DNA of 64,000 bases from Bacillus pumilus (GCF_009937765.1 NZ_CP047089.1:618272-682271); one strand, 5' to 3'; numbered from the stretch's first letter, positions 26,644 through 36,091 are shown. Program-made: numbers and translations. The notes: generated from the letters alone by a model not told the origin.

Positions 26644-27498
26644 TTACAGATAAAATGTGCCGTCACAAATCGTTTCAGCAGGTCCTGTCATCAGCACATG
26701 CTCATTGTCTTTCCAGCGAATGATGAGATCTCCGCCTGCTAAGTGAACCGTCATGTCTGTTTCCTTTTTCGCCTGTCCATTCATAATCGTGGATACGGCA
26801 GCCGCACAAGCACCCGTTCCGCAGGCTTGAGTAATGCCAGATCCTCTTTCCCACACGCGAAAATGCAGCTCTGTTTCACTCACCACTTCTACAAATTCCA
26901 CATTGACGCCTTCTGGGAACATATCGTGTTTTTCGATGATTGGCCCAATTGTATCCAGCGGTGCCTTTTCAATGTCCTCTAAATAAAACACGATGTGAGG
27001 ATTACCCATTGAAATAGCCGTTCCATTTAAGGTCGTCGTGCCAAAATCAAGCGATTCATTAATCGTTGTGCTTGCTGGTTCACCAAGCATCGGCATCGCT
27101 TCTTTTTCAAAACGAGGCTTCCCCATATCTACTGTTACTAAATGAACGTGGTCATCCTGCACATGAACGGTCGCTTCAACGAGTCCTGACAATGTCTCAA
27201 TCTGGAACGTTGTGTCTGTAACGATTTGATGCTCATACACATATTTTGCGACACAGCGCAGACCGTTGCCGCAGTTTTTCCCCTCTGATCCATCATTGTT
27301 GAAAATGCGCATTTTCACAGGTGCAACATCTGATGAGCAAATAAGGATCATTCCGTCTGAACCGATTCCTGTGTAAACAGAAGAAACCTGGATTGCTATC
27401 TCTGATAGCTGCTCTTCTGGAAGCTGTTCCTTCATCTGATTGACGTATATATAATTATTTCCTAATCCGTGCATTTTCGTGAATTGAAATGATGTCAT
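26644..27498 (-). CDS. dapF: Diaminopimelate epimerase
   Basis: 284 aa. Converts LL- to meso-diaminopimelate, the precursor of lysine and of the peptidoglycan cross-link. The two catalytic cysteines are in [10 protein letters not shown] (about residue 76) and QACGTGACA (about residue 226), the standard two-base pair. The N-terminal [14 protein letters not shown] is typical. RBS GGAGG lies before the ATG. No yutK lies upstream, in contrast with B. subtilis. Confidence 0.96.
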   Translation of the reverse strand: MTSFQFTKMHGLGNNYIYVNQMKEQLPEEQLSEIAIQVSSVYTGIGSDGMILICSSDVAPVKMRIFNNDGSEGKNCGNGLRCVAKYVYEHQIVTDTTFQIETLSGLVEATVHVQDDHVHLVTVDMGKPRFEKEAMPMLGEPASTTINESLDFGTTTLNGTAISMGNPHIVFYLEDIEKAPLDTIGPIIEKHDMFPEGVNVEFVEVVSETELHFRVWERGSGITQACGTGACAAAVSTIMNGQAKKETDMTVHLAGGDLIIRWKDNEHVLMTGPAETICDGTFYL

Positions 27499-27584
27499 GA
27501 GCTTCCTCCAAAAATGTTGTTTCTTTATAGTATAAAAGGAGTCGATTCAGGAGACAATCTTATCATCCCCCGTTTTTCATACAT

Positions 27585-27619
27585 AAAAGCTCTTTGCTGC
27601 CATGGCAAGGGGCTTTTAT
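27585..27619. terminator. Hairpin upstream of dapF, not linked to a present gene
   Basis: AAAAGCTCTTTGCTGCC/GGCAAGGGGCTTTTA forms a terminator-like stem with T residues. It sits between yuzB, which already has its own terminator, and dapF, where B. subtilis has yutK. It may be a remnant of a lost gene or a second terminator. Confidence 0.55.
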
Positions 27620-27736
27620 TATGCATATGCCTCATTTTCTCTCGTGTGATGCTTCATTTTGGTGATATTTTATTAGCATAACATATTGGATGCGCTTTCT
27701 ATTCATTCTCCTTAAAAATGGAAACCAAAAATATGA

Positions 27737-27770
27737 AAAAAATGCACCTCATGACCCATGTGGTGCATTT
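27737..27770 (-). terminator. Terminator of yuzB
   Basis: Minus strand AATGCACC, 10-nt loop region, GGTGCATTTTTTTC. It adjoins the yuzB stop. Confidence 0.85.
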
Positions 27771-28005
27771 AAAACATCTCATTTTCCTCTATAAAAGCAT
27801 AAATACGCTCGACTAGCTGCTCTGCATTTTCTCCGGAAACAAATTCTCCATTCACGAGTGCAAATGGGGAGTCCATACATTTGCCGCAGTAGCTTAAACA
27901 GCCGTATTCCATAACGTCTAGGTTTGGGTCTTTATCAAGCTTCTCTTTTGCTTCTTGAGACCCTTGCGCAAGATTACTTACACAAAATTCTATCAGTGGG
28001 AACAC
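27769..28005 (-). CDS. yuzB: Cysteine-containing small protein YuzB (DUF1450)
   Basis: 78 aa from a GTG (28005) with AGGTGA upstream. It has the DUF1450 pattern: [10 protein letters not shown] at the start, then [10 protein letters not shown], giving four cysteines in a thioredoxin-like [2Fe-2S] ferredoxin arrangement (C-x3-C-x2-C). It may bind a metal or cluster, but this is not shown. Divergent from yutJ, as in B. subtilis. Confidence 0.88.
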   Translation of the reverse strand: MFPLIEFCVSNLAQGSQEAKEKLDKDPNLDVMEYGCLSYCGKCMDSPFALVNGEFVSGENAEQLVERIYAFIEENEMF

Positions 28006-28157
28006 TTTGCTTCACCTCACATTGCTTTACCATCCTACCGAAATTCCTTCTATTAGTCAAAACATGAGCTTCACCTGTATCGTTACGCCTATTCCTCGTA
28101 AAATGTTTTACTATTTAGGACTAACTAATGAATATGTAGGTTATTTTGAAACAATTA

Positions 28158-28186
28158 TTGTGGTTTCACAGTAAATTCGATATAAT
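28158..28186 (+). promoter_or_regulatory. Probable sigma-A promoter of yutJ
   Basis: TTGTGG (28158-28163), 17-bp spacer, TATAAT (28181-28186), about 75 nt before the yutJ start. Confidence 0.55.
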
Positions 28187-28260
28187 TTTATTTGGTATTT
28201 TAACTTAAAGTTTTTTAGTATAAGTGTTTTTCAATGTCTACGGGGAAAAGGAGAATCGTC

Positions 28261-29328
28261 ATGAAAAATTTAGTCTTGATCGGCGGAGGTTACGGGAATA
28301 TGCGGGTTCTCCACCGCTTATTGCCAAATCAATTACCTGATGATGTTACTATCACATTAATTGATCGAAATCCTTACCACTGTTTAAAAACAGAATATTA
28401 TGCACTCGCTGCTGGAACGATCTCTGATCACCACATTCGAGTATCATTTCCAGAGCATCCGAAGCTGGATATTCAATATGGGGAAGTAGAAAAAATTGAT
28501 ATTGAAAACAAACAAATCTTATTTAGCGACCGTGAACCCATTCCTTATGACGACACGGTGATTGGACTCGGCTGTGAGGACAAGTATCATAATGTCCCTG
28601 GTGCGAAAGAGCATACATACAGCATTCAAACCATTGATCAGTCAAGACATACGTACAACAAATTAAACAATTTGAGTGCAGGTGCAACGGTTGGTATCGT
28701 CGGTGCTGGACTTAGCGGGGTAGAGCTAGCCAGTGAATTAAGAGAGAGCCGTGCTGATTTAAACATTATTCTTTTCGACCGTGGAGAGCTGATTCTATCA
28801 AGCTTCCCAAAAAGATTAAGTTTATATGTGCAAAAGTGGTTTGAAGAAAATGACGTAAAGATCATTAACTGTGCGAATATTACGAAGGTTGAAGAAGGTG
28901 TTGTTTATAACCATGATGATGCCATTGAAGCAGAGGTCATCGTATGGACAGCAGGTATTCAGCCAAGTAAAGTGATACGAGAGATGGATGTTGAAAAGGA
29001 CGCACAAGGCCGCGTCGTATTAACACCTCATCACAATCTCCCTGGAGATGAGCACGTCTATGTTGTGGGTGATTGCGCAAGTCTTCCGCATGCTCCAAGT
29101 GCCCAGCTTGCCGAGGCGCAGGCAGAACAAATTGTCCAATCTCTGCAAAAACGCTGGAAAAACGAGCCGCTTCCTGAGGCTTATCCTCAGTTTAAGCTAA
29201 AAGGTGTCTTAGGATCTTTAGGGAAAAAAGCTGGCTTTGGCTTAGTAGCAGATCGTCCACTTGTTGGTCGTGTACCTAGACTACTAAAATCCGGACTTCT
29301 TTGGATGTATAAGCATCACAATGGCTAA
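28261..29328 (+). CDS. yutJ: NADH dehydrogenase-like flavoprotein YutJ
   Basis: 355 aa from ATG 28261 (AAAGGAG 7 nt upstream; the in-frame ATG 27 nt earlier lacks an RBS). FAD motif LVLIGGGYGNMRVL, second Rossmann motif VGIVGAGLSGVELASEL, and HVYVVGDCAS. It belongs to the same family as YumB but is shorter. In B. subtilis YutJ is an accessory type II NADH dehydrogenase whose loss has little effect. Ends in a strong terminator. Confidence 0.9.
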   Translation: MKNLVLIGGGYGNMRVLHRLLPNQLPDDVTITLIDRNPYHCLKTEYYALAAGTISDHHIRVSFPEHPKLDIQYGEVEKIDIENKQILFSDREPIPYDDTVIGLGCEDKYHNVPGAKEHTYSIQTIDQSRHTYNKLNNLSAGATVGIVGAGLSGVELASELRESRADLNIILFDRGELILSSFPKRLSLYVQKWFEENDVKIINCANITKVEEGVVYNHDDAIEAEVIVWTAGIQPSKVIREMDVEKDAQGRVVLTPHHNLPGDEHVYVVGDCASLPHAPSAQLAEAQAEQIVQSLQKRWKNEPLPEAYPQFKLKGVLGSLGKKAGFGLVADRPLVGRVPRLLKSGLLWMYKHHNG

Positions 29329-29347
29329 CATCATGTGAATTTGATCT

Positions 29348-29380
29348 CAAAGCTCCTTCTCGTCGAGGGAGCTTTTTTTT
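29348..29380. terminator. Terminator of yutJ
   Basis: AAGCTCCttctCGtCGaGGGAGCTTTTTTTT. It adjoins the stop of the convergent small gene and could serve both. Confidence 0.85.
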
Positions 29381-29609
29381 ATGAAACGGCATGTGCCGAT
29401 GAACGGGTCAATTTGATCGGAGCAAGGGCAAGGATGCAGTCTTTACGAAACGTTCTCATCGTCTTTTTCGATAAACAATACGCTTGGATGAGCTGGTCCG
29501 TTTGACGTTGGACAATGATTTTTCGCTTCGTGCACTCTCCGTTTTTCTTCATATAAATCATCTCAATTGGTATTTGCTGTTGAAGAGATTGTTTCAGTAA
29601 ATAATTCAT
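29379..29609 (-). CDS. Small WYL-like protein under LexA control
   Basis: 76 aa from ATG 29609 (GGAG 11 nt upstream; the in-frame GTG at 29618 lies too close to the RBS). The whole protein resembles a single WYL-type SH3-like module: IEMIYMKKNGECTKRKIIVQ, a central IQAYCLSKKTMRTFR and a final CILALAPI, which match the conserved Y, ...AYC..., RTFR and I.AL positions of WYL domains. No helix-turn-helix is attached. WYL domains bind nucleic acid or nucleotide ligands. Two LexA boxes cover its promoter, so it is probably a DNA-damage-induced regulator or accessory factor. Not named in B. subtilis, as far as I know. Confidence 0.8.
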   Translation of the reverse strand: MNYLLKQSLQQQIPIEMIYMKKNGECTKRKIIVQRQTDQLIQAYCLSKKTMRTFRKDCILALAPIKLTRSSAHAVS

Positions 29610-29632
29610 GATGCTCACGCTCCTTTCATTTC

Positions 29633-29682
29633 ATTATAATCGAACAAACGTTCTTTTTCAACCCAAAAAGGAACGTTTGTTC
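29633..29682 (-). promoter_or_regulatory. Promoter with two LexA (DinR) boxes
   Basis: Minus-strand promoter: -35 TTGAAA (29656-29661), 17-bp spacer, -10 TATAAT (29633-29638). LexA box 1, CGAACAAACGTTC on the + strand (29641-29653), lies in the spacer. Box 2, GAACGTTTGTTC (29671-29682), lies just upstream of -35. Both fit the Bacillus consensus CGAAC-N4-GTTCG, and box 1 keeps the leading C. Confidence 0.85.
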
Positions 29683-29694
29683 TGTTTATTTTCT

Positions 29695-29724
29695 CAAAAA
29701 AAGAACAGTTTAATCACTGCTCTC
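29695..29724 (-). terminator. Terminator of yuzD
   Basis: Minus strand GAGCAGT, 6-nt loop, ACTGTTC, then TTTTTTT. It overlaps the yuzD stop and sits directly before the LexA-controlled promoter. Confidence 0.75.
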
Positions 29725-30039
29725 CGTGTAACCGTATTTCTCCATTTCTTGATAAATGTCTTTTAATTTTGGATTACCTTCTCCAACAATTTGATCTTCC
29801 ACTAAGACAAGCGGATAAAAGGATTCATCATCAAGAATTCGTTCAGACAATTCCTTTTGGTGTTCGTTTTCTGGTGGGTGCTCAATATCAATATATGTGA
29901 TGCGAAACGGCTGATTCGGATATTTTCGTTTTAACGCTGCATCTAACCACTCAAATGTGTCTTTTGAAGAAGGCAGATTCACGCAGCTAGCGCAAAGTAC
30001 ATCTCTTCCATATACATAAAGATCGACGGTTTGATTCAT
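29710..30039 (-). CDS. yuzD: YuzD protein (DUF1462)
   Basis: 109 aa. It starts VDLYVYGRDVLCASCVNLPSS, a CxxC in a thioredoxin-like context, followed by TFEWLDAAL and PLVLVEDQIVGEGNPKL. DUF1462 proteins share a glutaredoxin/thioredoxin-like fold; no activity is established. A weak RBS (GGGG) precedes the ATG. Divergent from yutI, as in B. subtilis. Confidence 0.85.
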   Translation of the reverse strand: MNQTVDLYVYGRDVLCASCVNLPSSKDTFEWLDAALKRKYPNQPFRITYIDIEHPPENEHQKELSERILDDESFYPLVLVEDQIVGEGNPKLKDIYQEMEKYGYTESSD

Positions 30040-30223
30040 TTGGCAAGCCCCCTATTCTTTCTTTATTTTAGCTGAATTTTCTGTATAAAAAAAGTCAAAA
30101 TCACTTTTTGTTTCAAGATGAGATTGTGCTATAATGAGAAGGAAACTTTGAAACCAATCAATAGATTTTTATCGTCCAGATGAATATAATGGTGATATGT
30201 TGTGAAAGGAGCGATTATATCCA

Positions 30224-30460
30224 ATGACTGAAGTCGAAATGAAAGACCAAGTACAGGAAGTACTGGACAAACTTCGTCCATTTCTATTACGTGATGGCGG
30301 AGACTGTGAGCTTGTAGACATTGAAGATGGCATTGTGAAATTACGTCTTCTTGGTGCATGCGGCAGCTGCCCAAGTTCAACCATTACATTGAAAGCCGGT
30401 ATTGAGCGTGCATTATTAGAAGAAGTGCCTGGCGTTGTAGAAGTTGAACAGGTTTTCTAA
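30224..30460 (+). CDS. yutI: NifU-like Fe-S scaffold protein YutI
   Basis: 78 aa, the C-terminal NifU domain alone. Key motif [20 protein letters not shown], whose CxxC holds a labile [4Fe-4S] cluster at a dimer interface, and the early [15 protein letters not shown]. It acts as a cluster carrier to apo-proteins. RBS AAAGGAG precedes the ATG. A bidirectional terminator follows. Confidence 0.93.
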   Translation: MTEVEMKDQVQEVLDKLRPFLLRDGGDCELVDIEDGIVKLRLLGACGSCPSSTITLKAGIERALLEEVPGVVEVEQVF

Positions 30461-30474
30461 TTCATATATGAGAT

Positions 30475-30508
30475 AAAAACGACCCGAATTTGGGTCGTTT
30501 TTTTTATT
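30475..30508. terminator. Bidirectional terminator between yutI and yuxL
   Basis: AAAAACGACCCGAATTTGGGTCGTTTTTTTT: 9-10-bp stem with a tight loop. Confidence 0.92.
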
Positions 30509-32474
30509 TTAACTTCTCTCTAAACCAATCCTTGATAAAGGTCAGTCTTTGAATACGCTGCCCTGGGTGGCCACTTCTCGATAAATCATGAGATGCCTTC
30601 GGGAATTTGACGAGCCTTGTGTCTTTCCCAAGCTCCTTCAGTGCTACAAATAGCTGTTCTGCTTGATCGACTGGGCAGCGATAGTCTTCGTCACTGTGCA
30701 GGATAAGAAGCGGCGTATTTACTTGTTTCACATACTTTAGCGGTGAACGATCCCATAGCTTATCGGCTGAATCATAGATATCGCCTTCGATCTGCCACCT
30801 TGTAAAGTAATAACCGATATCACTGATGCCATAAAAGCTAATCCAGTTTGAAATGGACCGCTGTGTGACGGCTGCGCGAAAACGGTCAGTCTGTCCGACA
30901 ATCCAGTTGGTCATAAAACCGCCATAGCTGCCGCCTGTCACCCCAAGTCTTGTTTCATCAAGGAAATCATAGGCTTTCAGCACATGATCAACAGCCTGCA
31001 TGACATCCTCATAATCAACGCCACCATAGCTCCCTCTCACACGGTTGGTAAACATTTGTCCATATCCATGACTGCCATGAGGATTGATATACACGATGGC
31101 ATAGCCTTCAGCAGCGAGCATTTGAAATTCATGAAAATACGTATAACCATACATGGCATGCGGTCCGCCATGAATTTCTAAAATAAGTGGATAAGTCTTC
31201 CCCTCTTCCATCTCGGAAGGCTTCATAAACCAGCCATGCACCTCGACACCTTCTTTAGACTGAAACGAAAATGGCTCTGGTACCGATAGGACATGCTCCT
31301 TGAGGAATTCATCATGCTCGAACGTGATTTGCATTAGATCCGCCTCTCCTAATGTCATCTCATACAGCTCACTTGGAGAAACGGGTGACAGCCGGCTCAG
31401 CAGCAATTTGGATTCATCCGGATGAAGGCTGAAGTTTGTGATATGTTCTGCCTCTAATCGAACAGGATAGGCTAAGCCTTCAACGGAGAAATAATAAATC
31501 CCTGTACTGCCTTGATCGGAAACAAGCGCATAAAACCCCTGGCTATCCTTTGTCCACTGCGGAAGCTGATTGGCTTCTCCCATAAAGCTATCCCCTGCCA
31601 TACAGTTGCCCACATACATATCGAGCATTTCTGACAACTGAACGACATTTCCCTCCTTCAGATCATACAGCCATAATGCTGGGAAAGTAGCATTTTGAAA
31701 TTCGCGCTCATGTCCGATATACACGAGGCTCTCTCCATTAGGAGCAAAAGATACGGTAGAATAAGCGCCTGATGATTGTGTGATTTTCTTTGTCGTACCG
31801 TCCTCTAATGATCGGAGGCACACGTCACTTATGTAAGGTTTTTGAGGATTTGATTGAATATAGGCAAGCCATTTCCCGCATGGAGAGAGCGTGTGATTCA
31901 CATGATGATGCTGTCCGCTCGTAACTGCCTCGATCTCTCCTGAATGAACATTTACTAGAATAATCTGCGTAAAACGCCCATCTAAAAAGCCTCTGCCATC
32001 TGCTTTATAGGTCAAATCATCATATACCGCAGGAGCGAACTCATCCCGCTCTTCCTTCTTTTCATCATGAACAGATTCTGATGGTTTCAGTGACACAGCC
32101 GCATAAATGAAAGCTCCATCTAGTGAAAAGACAGGATGAGATACCCCGTAAGGAATCGCCGTTAAGGTGCGTACACCGCCTCCCTCGCACTGAATCAGTG
32201 CAAGCTGAGGAGCTTCCTTTGGCTTTTGCAAAATAAACGCGAGCTGTCTGCTGTCTTTTGACCACACCGGCTGATAATGCTTTCCTTCCTCAAATGTCCA
32301 TTGTGACAGCTCCTCTGTCTCTTCATCTCGAACCCATAAATGGATGTTGTAATCGTCCTTTTTGTCATTCACCGTGACCTTTGTAAAAACCGCCTTTTTT
32401 CCATCTGGTGAATAAACCGGATGAGAAACAGAAACAATTTTCGTTAAATCTTCTGCTGTCATCAATTTCTTCAT
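30504..32474 (-). CDS. yuxL: S9-family prolyl oligopeptidase-like peptidase YuxL
   Basis: 656 aa from ATG 32474 (AGGAGGAG upstream). The N-terminal 390 residues form a seven-bladed beta-propeller with repeated SPDGK/SKDSR-type strands. The C-terminal alpha/beta hydrolase has the nucleophile in GVTGGSYGGFMTNW, Asp in LILHSDEDYRCPVDQ and His in FPKASHDLSRSGHP. Family members act as acylaminoacyl-peptidases or dipeptidyl peptidases in the cytoplasm; the substrate here is unknown. No signal peptide. Confidence 0.93.
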   Translation of the reverse strand: MKKLMTAEDLTKIVSVSHPVYSPDGKKAVFTKVTVNDKKDDYNIHLWVRDEETEELSQWTFEEGKHYQPVWSKDSRQLAFILQKPKEAPQLALIQCEGGGVRTLTAIPYGVSHPVFSLDGAFIYAAVSLKPSESVHDEKKEERDEFAPAVYDDLTYKADGRGFLDGRFTQIILVNVHSGEIEAVTSGQHHHVNHTLSPCGKWLAYIQSNPQKPYISDVCLRSLEDGTTKKITQSSGAYSTVSFAPNGESLVYIGHEREFQNATFPALWLYDLKEGNVVQLSEMLDMYVGNCMAGDSFMGEANQLPQWTKDSQGFYALVSDQGSTGIYYFSVEGLAYPVRLEAEHITNFSLHPDESKLLLSRLSPVSPSELYEMTLGEADLMQITFEHDEFLKEHVLSVPEPFSFQSKEGVEVHGWFMKPSEMEEGKTYPLILEIHGGPHAMYGYTYFHEFQMLAAEGYAIVYINPHGSHGYGQMFTNRVRGSYGGVDYEDVMQAVDHVLKAYDFLDETRLGVTGGSYGGFMTNWIVGQTDRFRAAVTQRSISNWISFYGISDIGYYFTRWQIEGDIYDSADKLWDRSPLKYVKQVNTPLLILHSDEDYRCPVDQAEQLFVALKELGKDTRLVKFPKASHDLSRSGHPGQRIQRLTFIKDWFREKLK

Positions 32475-32561
32475 GAATGTATCTCCTCCTTTTATGCATA
32501 AAAAATAGTTCGATCCTCTAAATAATAATCCCTGCTTCATTTTATAAAAACAAAAATAAAA

Positions 32562-32592
32562 AAAGAACGTGCATTTTTACAGCACGTTCTCA
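32562..32592. terminator. Terminator hairpin, copy 1 of a duplicated pair
   Basis: AGAACGTGC, loop ATTTTTACA, GCACGTTCT. Nearly the same hairpin recurs at 32766-32791 with one changed loop base pair. Confidence 0.75.
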
Positions 32593-32603
32593 GATTGTTG
32601 ACA

Positions 32604-32766
32604 AAGGGCTAAAATGATCTTGATTTTAGCCCTTTGTCTTCTTTTCAGCGTGATAGAAAACCTTTGCAGTCTAGGAAGGACGAGCATCGGAGCGGAGCGA
32701 ATTGAACATTCGTGAGCACCGAAGCACAGATCTGACACCGAATGCGAAGGTTTGTCTACACGCTGA
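32604..32766. repeat. Structured repeat-like element between yuxL and thrB
   Basis: No gene. It begins with a 14-bp hairpin (AAAGGGCTAAAAT...ATTTTAGCCCTTT, 32604-32636). Then comes a roughly 120-bp unit bounded by TCAGCGTG (32645-32652) and CACGCTGA (32759-32766). Inside the boundary the stem continues with ATAGAAAACCTTTGCA facing TGCGAAGGTTTGTCTA, and smaller hairpins sit within (CGAAT-tgaac-ATTCG; GCATCGG facing CCGAAGC). Its G+C-rich core differs from its surroundings. It looks like an interspersed structured repeat or a small RNA; copy number cannot be tested here. Confidence 0.7.
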
Positions 32767-32793
32767 GAACGTGCATTTTATAGCACGTTCTTT
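32766..32793 (-). terminator. Terminator of thrB, copy 2 of the duplicated hairpin
   Basis: AGAACGTGC, loop ATTTTATA, GCACGTTCT. It overlaps the end of thrB and terminates the hom-thrC-thrB mRNA. Confidence 0.8.
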
Positions 32794-33710
32794 ACTTGAT
32801 TGACAGGATCATGCTCCACGACAACACCTTCTACTGGTACCGTCAACAGATCTACTTCGCAATGTGGGAAGTTTTGGGCAAGCTGCTTTTTCAGCCCTTC
32901 TCCCTTCCCTTTTTCAATTAAGGTTAAGATTGTCGGACCAGCACCGCTTAATGCCGTTCCATACGCTCCTTTTAGCGAAGCGACATGCTCTACCTTCGAC
33001 AGCTCTGGAACGAGCATTGTACGATAAGGCTGATGAAATAAATCCTTATTCATCATTTCTCCAACAAGCGGCCAGTTTTGCGTCATTAAGGCGGCAACAA
33101 GCACATTGCTCACAGCACTCGCACTAACAGCATGTTTATAGGAAAAATCCTCCGGCAGGACATCACGGGCATCCTTTGTCAGCACTTCATAAAAAGGAAT
33201 CACGACAACAACATCTATATCCACATGTTTCACTTTGACGGCATGTGTCTTGTCTTCTTCATGAAGACCAATCAGTAAACCGCCAAATAAAGAAGCACCC
33301 GCATTATCTGGATGACCTTCTACCTCACTTGCAAAAAAGAGCTTTTGATCATCCGTCATATTTAATTCGAGAAGCTGGTTGGCTAGCTCAATGGCTGCCA
33401 CAATGGCAGCCGCACTGCTGCCCAGCCCCCGTGCCAATGGAATATCACTCCACACTTTGACATAAACAGGCGGGAGTGTTTTTCCAAAGTGATCTGCGAC
33501 CTTTTTGGCTGTTTGATAAATGAGGTTGTCGGTGCCGGGTGGAATCCCAGACACGACATCTGATTCTGCTTCAAACAGCCAACTATCATGGTCAAAGACC
33601 GATAGCTTTAAATAACGGCTGAGCGCCATTCCAACTGAATCAAAGCCTGGTCCTAAATTGGCAGTGCTTCCCGGTACTGTGATTGAAAAAAGCATGGAGG
33701 CTTTACTCAT
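32778..33710 (-). CDS. thrB: Homoserine kinase
   Basis: 310 aa. Phosphorylates L-homoserine with ATP, the substrate step before threonine synthase. GHMP-kinase layout: [20 protein letters not shown] at the N-terminus, the ATP-binding [18 protein letters not shown] near residue 95, and the C-terminal [14 protein letters not shown]. Its ATG overlaps the thrC stop as ATGA, so translation is coupled. Last gene of the operon. An alternative start 15 nt downstream (M-L-F-S) is possible. Confidence 0.97.
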   Translation of the reverse strand: MSKASMLFSITVPGSTANLGPGFDSVGMALSRYLKLSVFDHDSWLFEAESDVVSGIPPGTDNLIYQTAKKVADHFGKTLPPVYVKVWSDIPLARGLGSSAAAIVAAIELANQLLELNMTDDQKLFFASEVEGHPDNAGASLFGGLLIGLHEEDKTHAVKVKHVDIDVVVVIPFYEVLTKDARDVLPEDFSYKHAVSASAVSNVLVAALMTQNWPLVGEMMNKDLFHQPYRTMLVPELSKVEHVASLKGAYGTALSGAGPTILTLIEKGKGEGLKKQLAQNFPHCEVDLLTVPVEGVVVEHDPVNQVKNVL

Positions 33711-34768
33711 ACGCGCGCAGCCTTTTCCAAGTGTTCAAGAATTTGATCTTCATCTGCATCGAGTGTAACCGGTTTGATTTGTGAAATATCAATGGCTGTA
33801 TTTGGATCTTTCAATCCATTGCCTGTTAATACCGCCACAACTTTACTGCCTCGCTTGATCTCTCCGGATTTCACTTGATTTAGAACACCTGCGATAGACG
33901 CACATGAGCCTGGCTCTGCAAACACGCCTTCTTCACGAGCAATCAATTGATATGCATGAAGAATTTCTTCGTCTGTCACTTCATCAATCTTTCCGTTTGA
34001 TTCATCTGCCGCTGCCACAGCTTGTTTCCAGCTTGCAGGATTTCCGATACGGATGGCAGTTGCCACTGTTTCTGGCTGTTCAATCACTTCGTTTCGTACG
34101 ATCGCTGCTGCGCCTTCTGCTTCAAAGCCGCGCATAACAGGCAGTCCCGTTCCTTTTTTCTCATGATATTCCTTGAAGCCTTTCCAGTAGGCAGTGATAT
34201 TCCCTGCATTTCCAACAGGAATCGCCAGTACGTCAGGAGCCGAGCCTAGCTGCTCACAGATTTCAAATGCCGCCGTCTTTTGTCCTTCAATTCGGTATGG
34301 ATTGACAGAGTTCACAAGGGCAATCGGCGATTTTTCACAGATGCTGCGAACGATTTTCAGTGCATCATCAAAGTTTCCGTCAATCGCAATGATCTCTGCT
34401 CCATACATCACCGCCTGCGCGAGCTTACCGAAGGCAATTTTTCCGTCTGGAATGATGACGATACATTTCATATCAGCACGGGCTGCATAAGCGGCTGCCG
34501 CTGCAGAAGTATTCCCTGTCGAAGCACACATGACCGTATCATTGCCCTCTTCTTTTGCCTTTGCAACAGCCATGACCATCCCGCGATCCTTAAAAGAGCC
34601 TGTTGGATTGACGCCTTCTGTTTTCACATGAAGCTCAATCCCTAGCTTTTCCGAAAGCTTGGAGAGGTGGATCAGCGGTGTATTCCCTTCATTTAATGTT
34701 AGTTTTGGTGTTGATTCGTTTACTGGTAAGAATTCTTGAAATTCTTCAATAAGTCCATTCCACTTCAT
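33707..34768 (-). CDS. thrC: Threonine synthase
   Basis: 353 aa. PLP enzyme that turns O-phosphohomoserine into L-threonine. The PLP lysine is in [15 protein letters not shown] (about residue 58), with [14 protein letters not shown] and [15 protein letters not shown] forming the phosphate cup. This is the short, Bacillus-type threonine synthase. Its ATG overlaps the hom stop (TGATG). Middle gene of hom-thrC-thrB. Confidence 0.97.
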   Translation of the reverse strand: MKWNGLIEEFQEFLPVNESTPKLTLNEGNTPLIHLSKLSEKLGIELHVKTEGVNPTGSFKDRGMVMAVAKAKEEGNDTVMCASTGNTSAAAAAYAARADMKCIVIIPDGKIAFGKLAQAVMYGAEIIAIDGNFDDALKIVRSICEKSPIALVNSVNPYRIEGQKTAAFEICEQLGSAPDVLAIPVGNAGNITAYWKGFKEYHEKKGTGLPVMRGFEAEGAAAIVRNEVIEQPETVATAIRIGNPASWKQAVAAADESNGKIDEVTDEEILHAYQLIAREEGVFAEPGSCASIAGVLNQVKSGEIKRGSKVVAVLTGNGLKDPNTAIDISQIKPVTLDADEDQILEHLEKAARV

Positions 34769-36069
34769 CAGCTTAAACCGTTCCCTTCTACTCGGTACGT
34801 GCTCTTCACTTGAACCACCACGTCGAGATCGTTTAATTTTTGCAGGATATTTGAGAAATCTTCTTCTGAGGTCCGGTGCGTAATAATCACAATTTCAGCC
34901 AGCTCATCATGCCCTTTCACAGGAAGCTGAAGGATCTTTTCAAAGCTGATACCTCTTTCAGAAAAAATAGATGTAATGCGGGAAAATGCTCCAACTTGAT
35001 CTCTCACATGAATTCTTAAAAATTGCTGAGCAAATACTTCCGATGGTGATTTGATCTTTTTCTCAAACTGCGGTGCAATAAATCCACTTCCGTTCACGCC
35101 AAGGCGCATGTTTTTCATGACTGCGACTAAGTCTGATACAACAGCGGTTGCCGTTGGCAGACTTCCAGCTCCAGGTCCATAAAACATCGTTTCTCCCACA
35201 GCACTTCCATAGACATACACCGCATTGAATTCATTGTTGACCGATGAAAGCGGATGGTGATCAGGAAGTAAAGTGGGCTGGACACTGACTTCTACTTTTT
35301 CTCCGTCTCGCTGGGCAATTCCGATTAGCTTCATTGTGTAGCCGAATCGTTTACTGAAATTAATATCTTCATCAGAAACGTCAGAGATGCCTCTCACCTT
35401 TACATCCTCTAATTCCACATTCATGGAAAATCCGAGTCTTGCAAGAATCGCCATTTTCCTTGCTGCATCTAGTCCTTCTACATCAGCTGTTGGATCTGAT
35501 TCTGCAAAGCCAAGATCCTGTGCTTCTTTTAAGACATCTTCATATGCGCTTTTATCGACGTTCATTTTTGTTAAAATAAAATTCGTTGTGCCGTTCACAA
35601 TTCCCATCATCTTCGTAATTCGGTCAGAGGCTAATCCTTCCTCCAAAGTACGCAGAATCGGAATTCCTCCGGCAACACTTGCTTCATAATAAAGATCACA
35701 GCCATTTTCTTTCGCCACATGTAAAAGCTCTGTTCCATAAAGTGCCATTAAATCTTTATTGGCGGTAATGACATGCTTTTTCTCATTTAATGCATCTATT
35801 AAATATTGTTTTGTCTCTTCAATGCCGCCCATCACTTCAATAATGACGTCGACTTCTGGATCTCTAATCACATCGTATACTTCAGTTGTGAAGACCTCTC
35901 TTGCCACATCCACATCTCTCTTTTTATCGGGATTGCTCACAAGCACTTTTTGTATTAATACCGGACAGCCGATTTGGTGCATTAATTTATCCTGATGATC
36001 TTGGATAATCTTGACGACACCACTTCCCACTGTTCCTAATCCTAATAGTCCAACTCGAATTGCCTTCAC
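34768..36069 (-). CDS. hom: Homoserine dehydrogenase
   Basis: 433 aa from GTG 36069 (AAAGGTGG 8 nt upstream; a GTG 12 nt earlier overlaps that RBS). Reduces aspartate semialdehyde to homoserine. Nucleotide motif [16 protein letters not shown] at the N-terminus, catalytic [34 protein letters not shown], and a C-terminal ACT domain of about 75 residues for threonine feedback. First gene of the operon; preceded by a good sigma-A promoter and a leader palindrome. Confidence 0.97.
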   Translation of the reverse strand: MKAIRVGLLGLGTVGSGVVKIIQDHQDKLMHQIGCPVLIQKVLVSNPDKKRDVDVAREVFTTEVYDVIRDPEVDVIIEVMGGIEETKQYLIDALNEKKHVITANKDLMALYGTELLHVAKENGCDLYYEASVAGGIPILRTLEEGLASDRITKMMGIVNGTTNFILTKMNVDKSAYEDVLKEAQDLGFAESDPTADVEGLDAARKMAILARLGFSMNVELEDVKVRGISDVSDEDINFSKRFGYTMKLIGIAQRDGEKVEVSVQPTLLPDHHPLSSVNNEFNAVYVYGSAVGETMFYGPGAGSLPTATAVVSDLVAVMKNMRLGVNGSGFIAPQFEKKIKSPSEVFAQQFLRIHVRDQVGAFSRITSIFSERGISFEKILQLPVKGHDELAEIVIITHRTSEEDFSNILQKLNDLDVVVQVKSTYRVEGNGLS

Positions 36070-36091
36070 CTGAAATTCCACCTTTCTCCGT

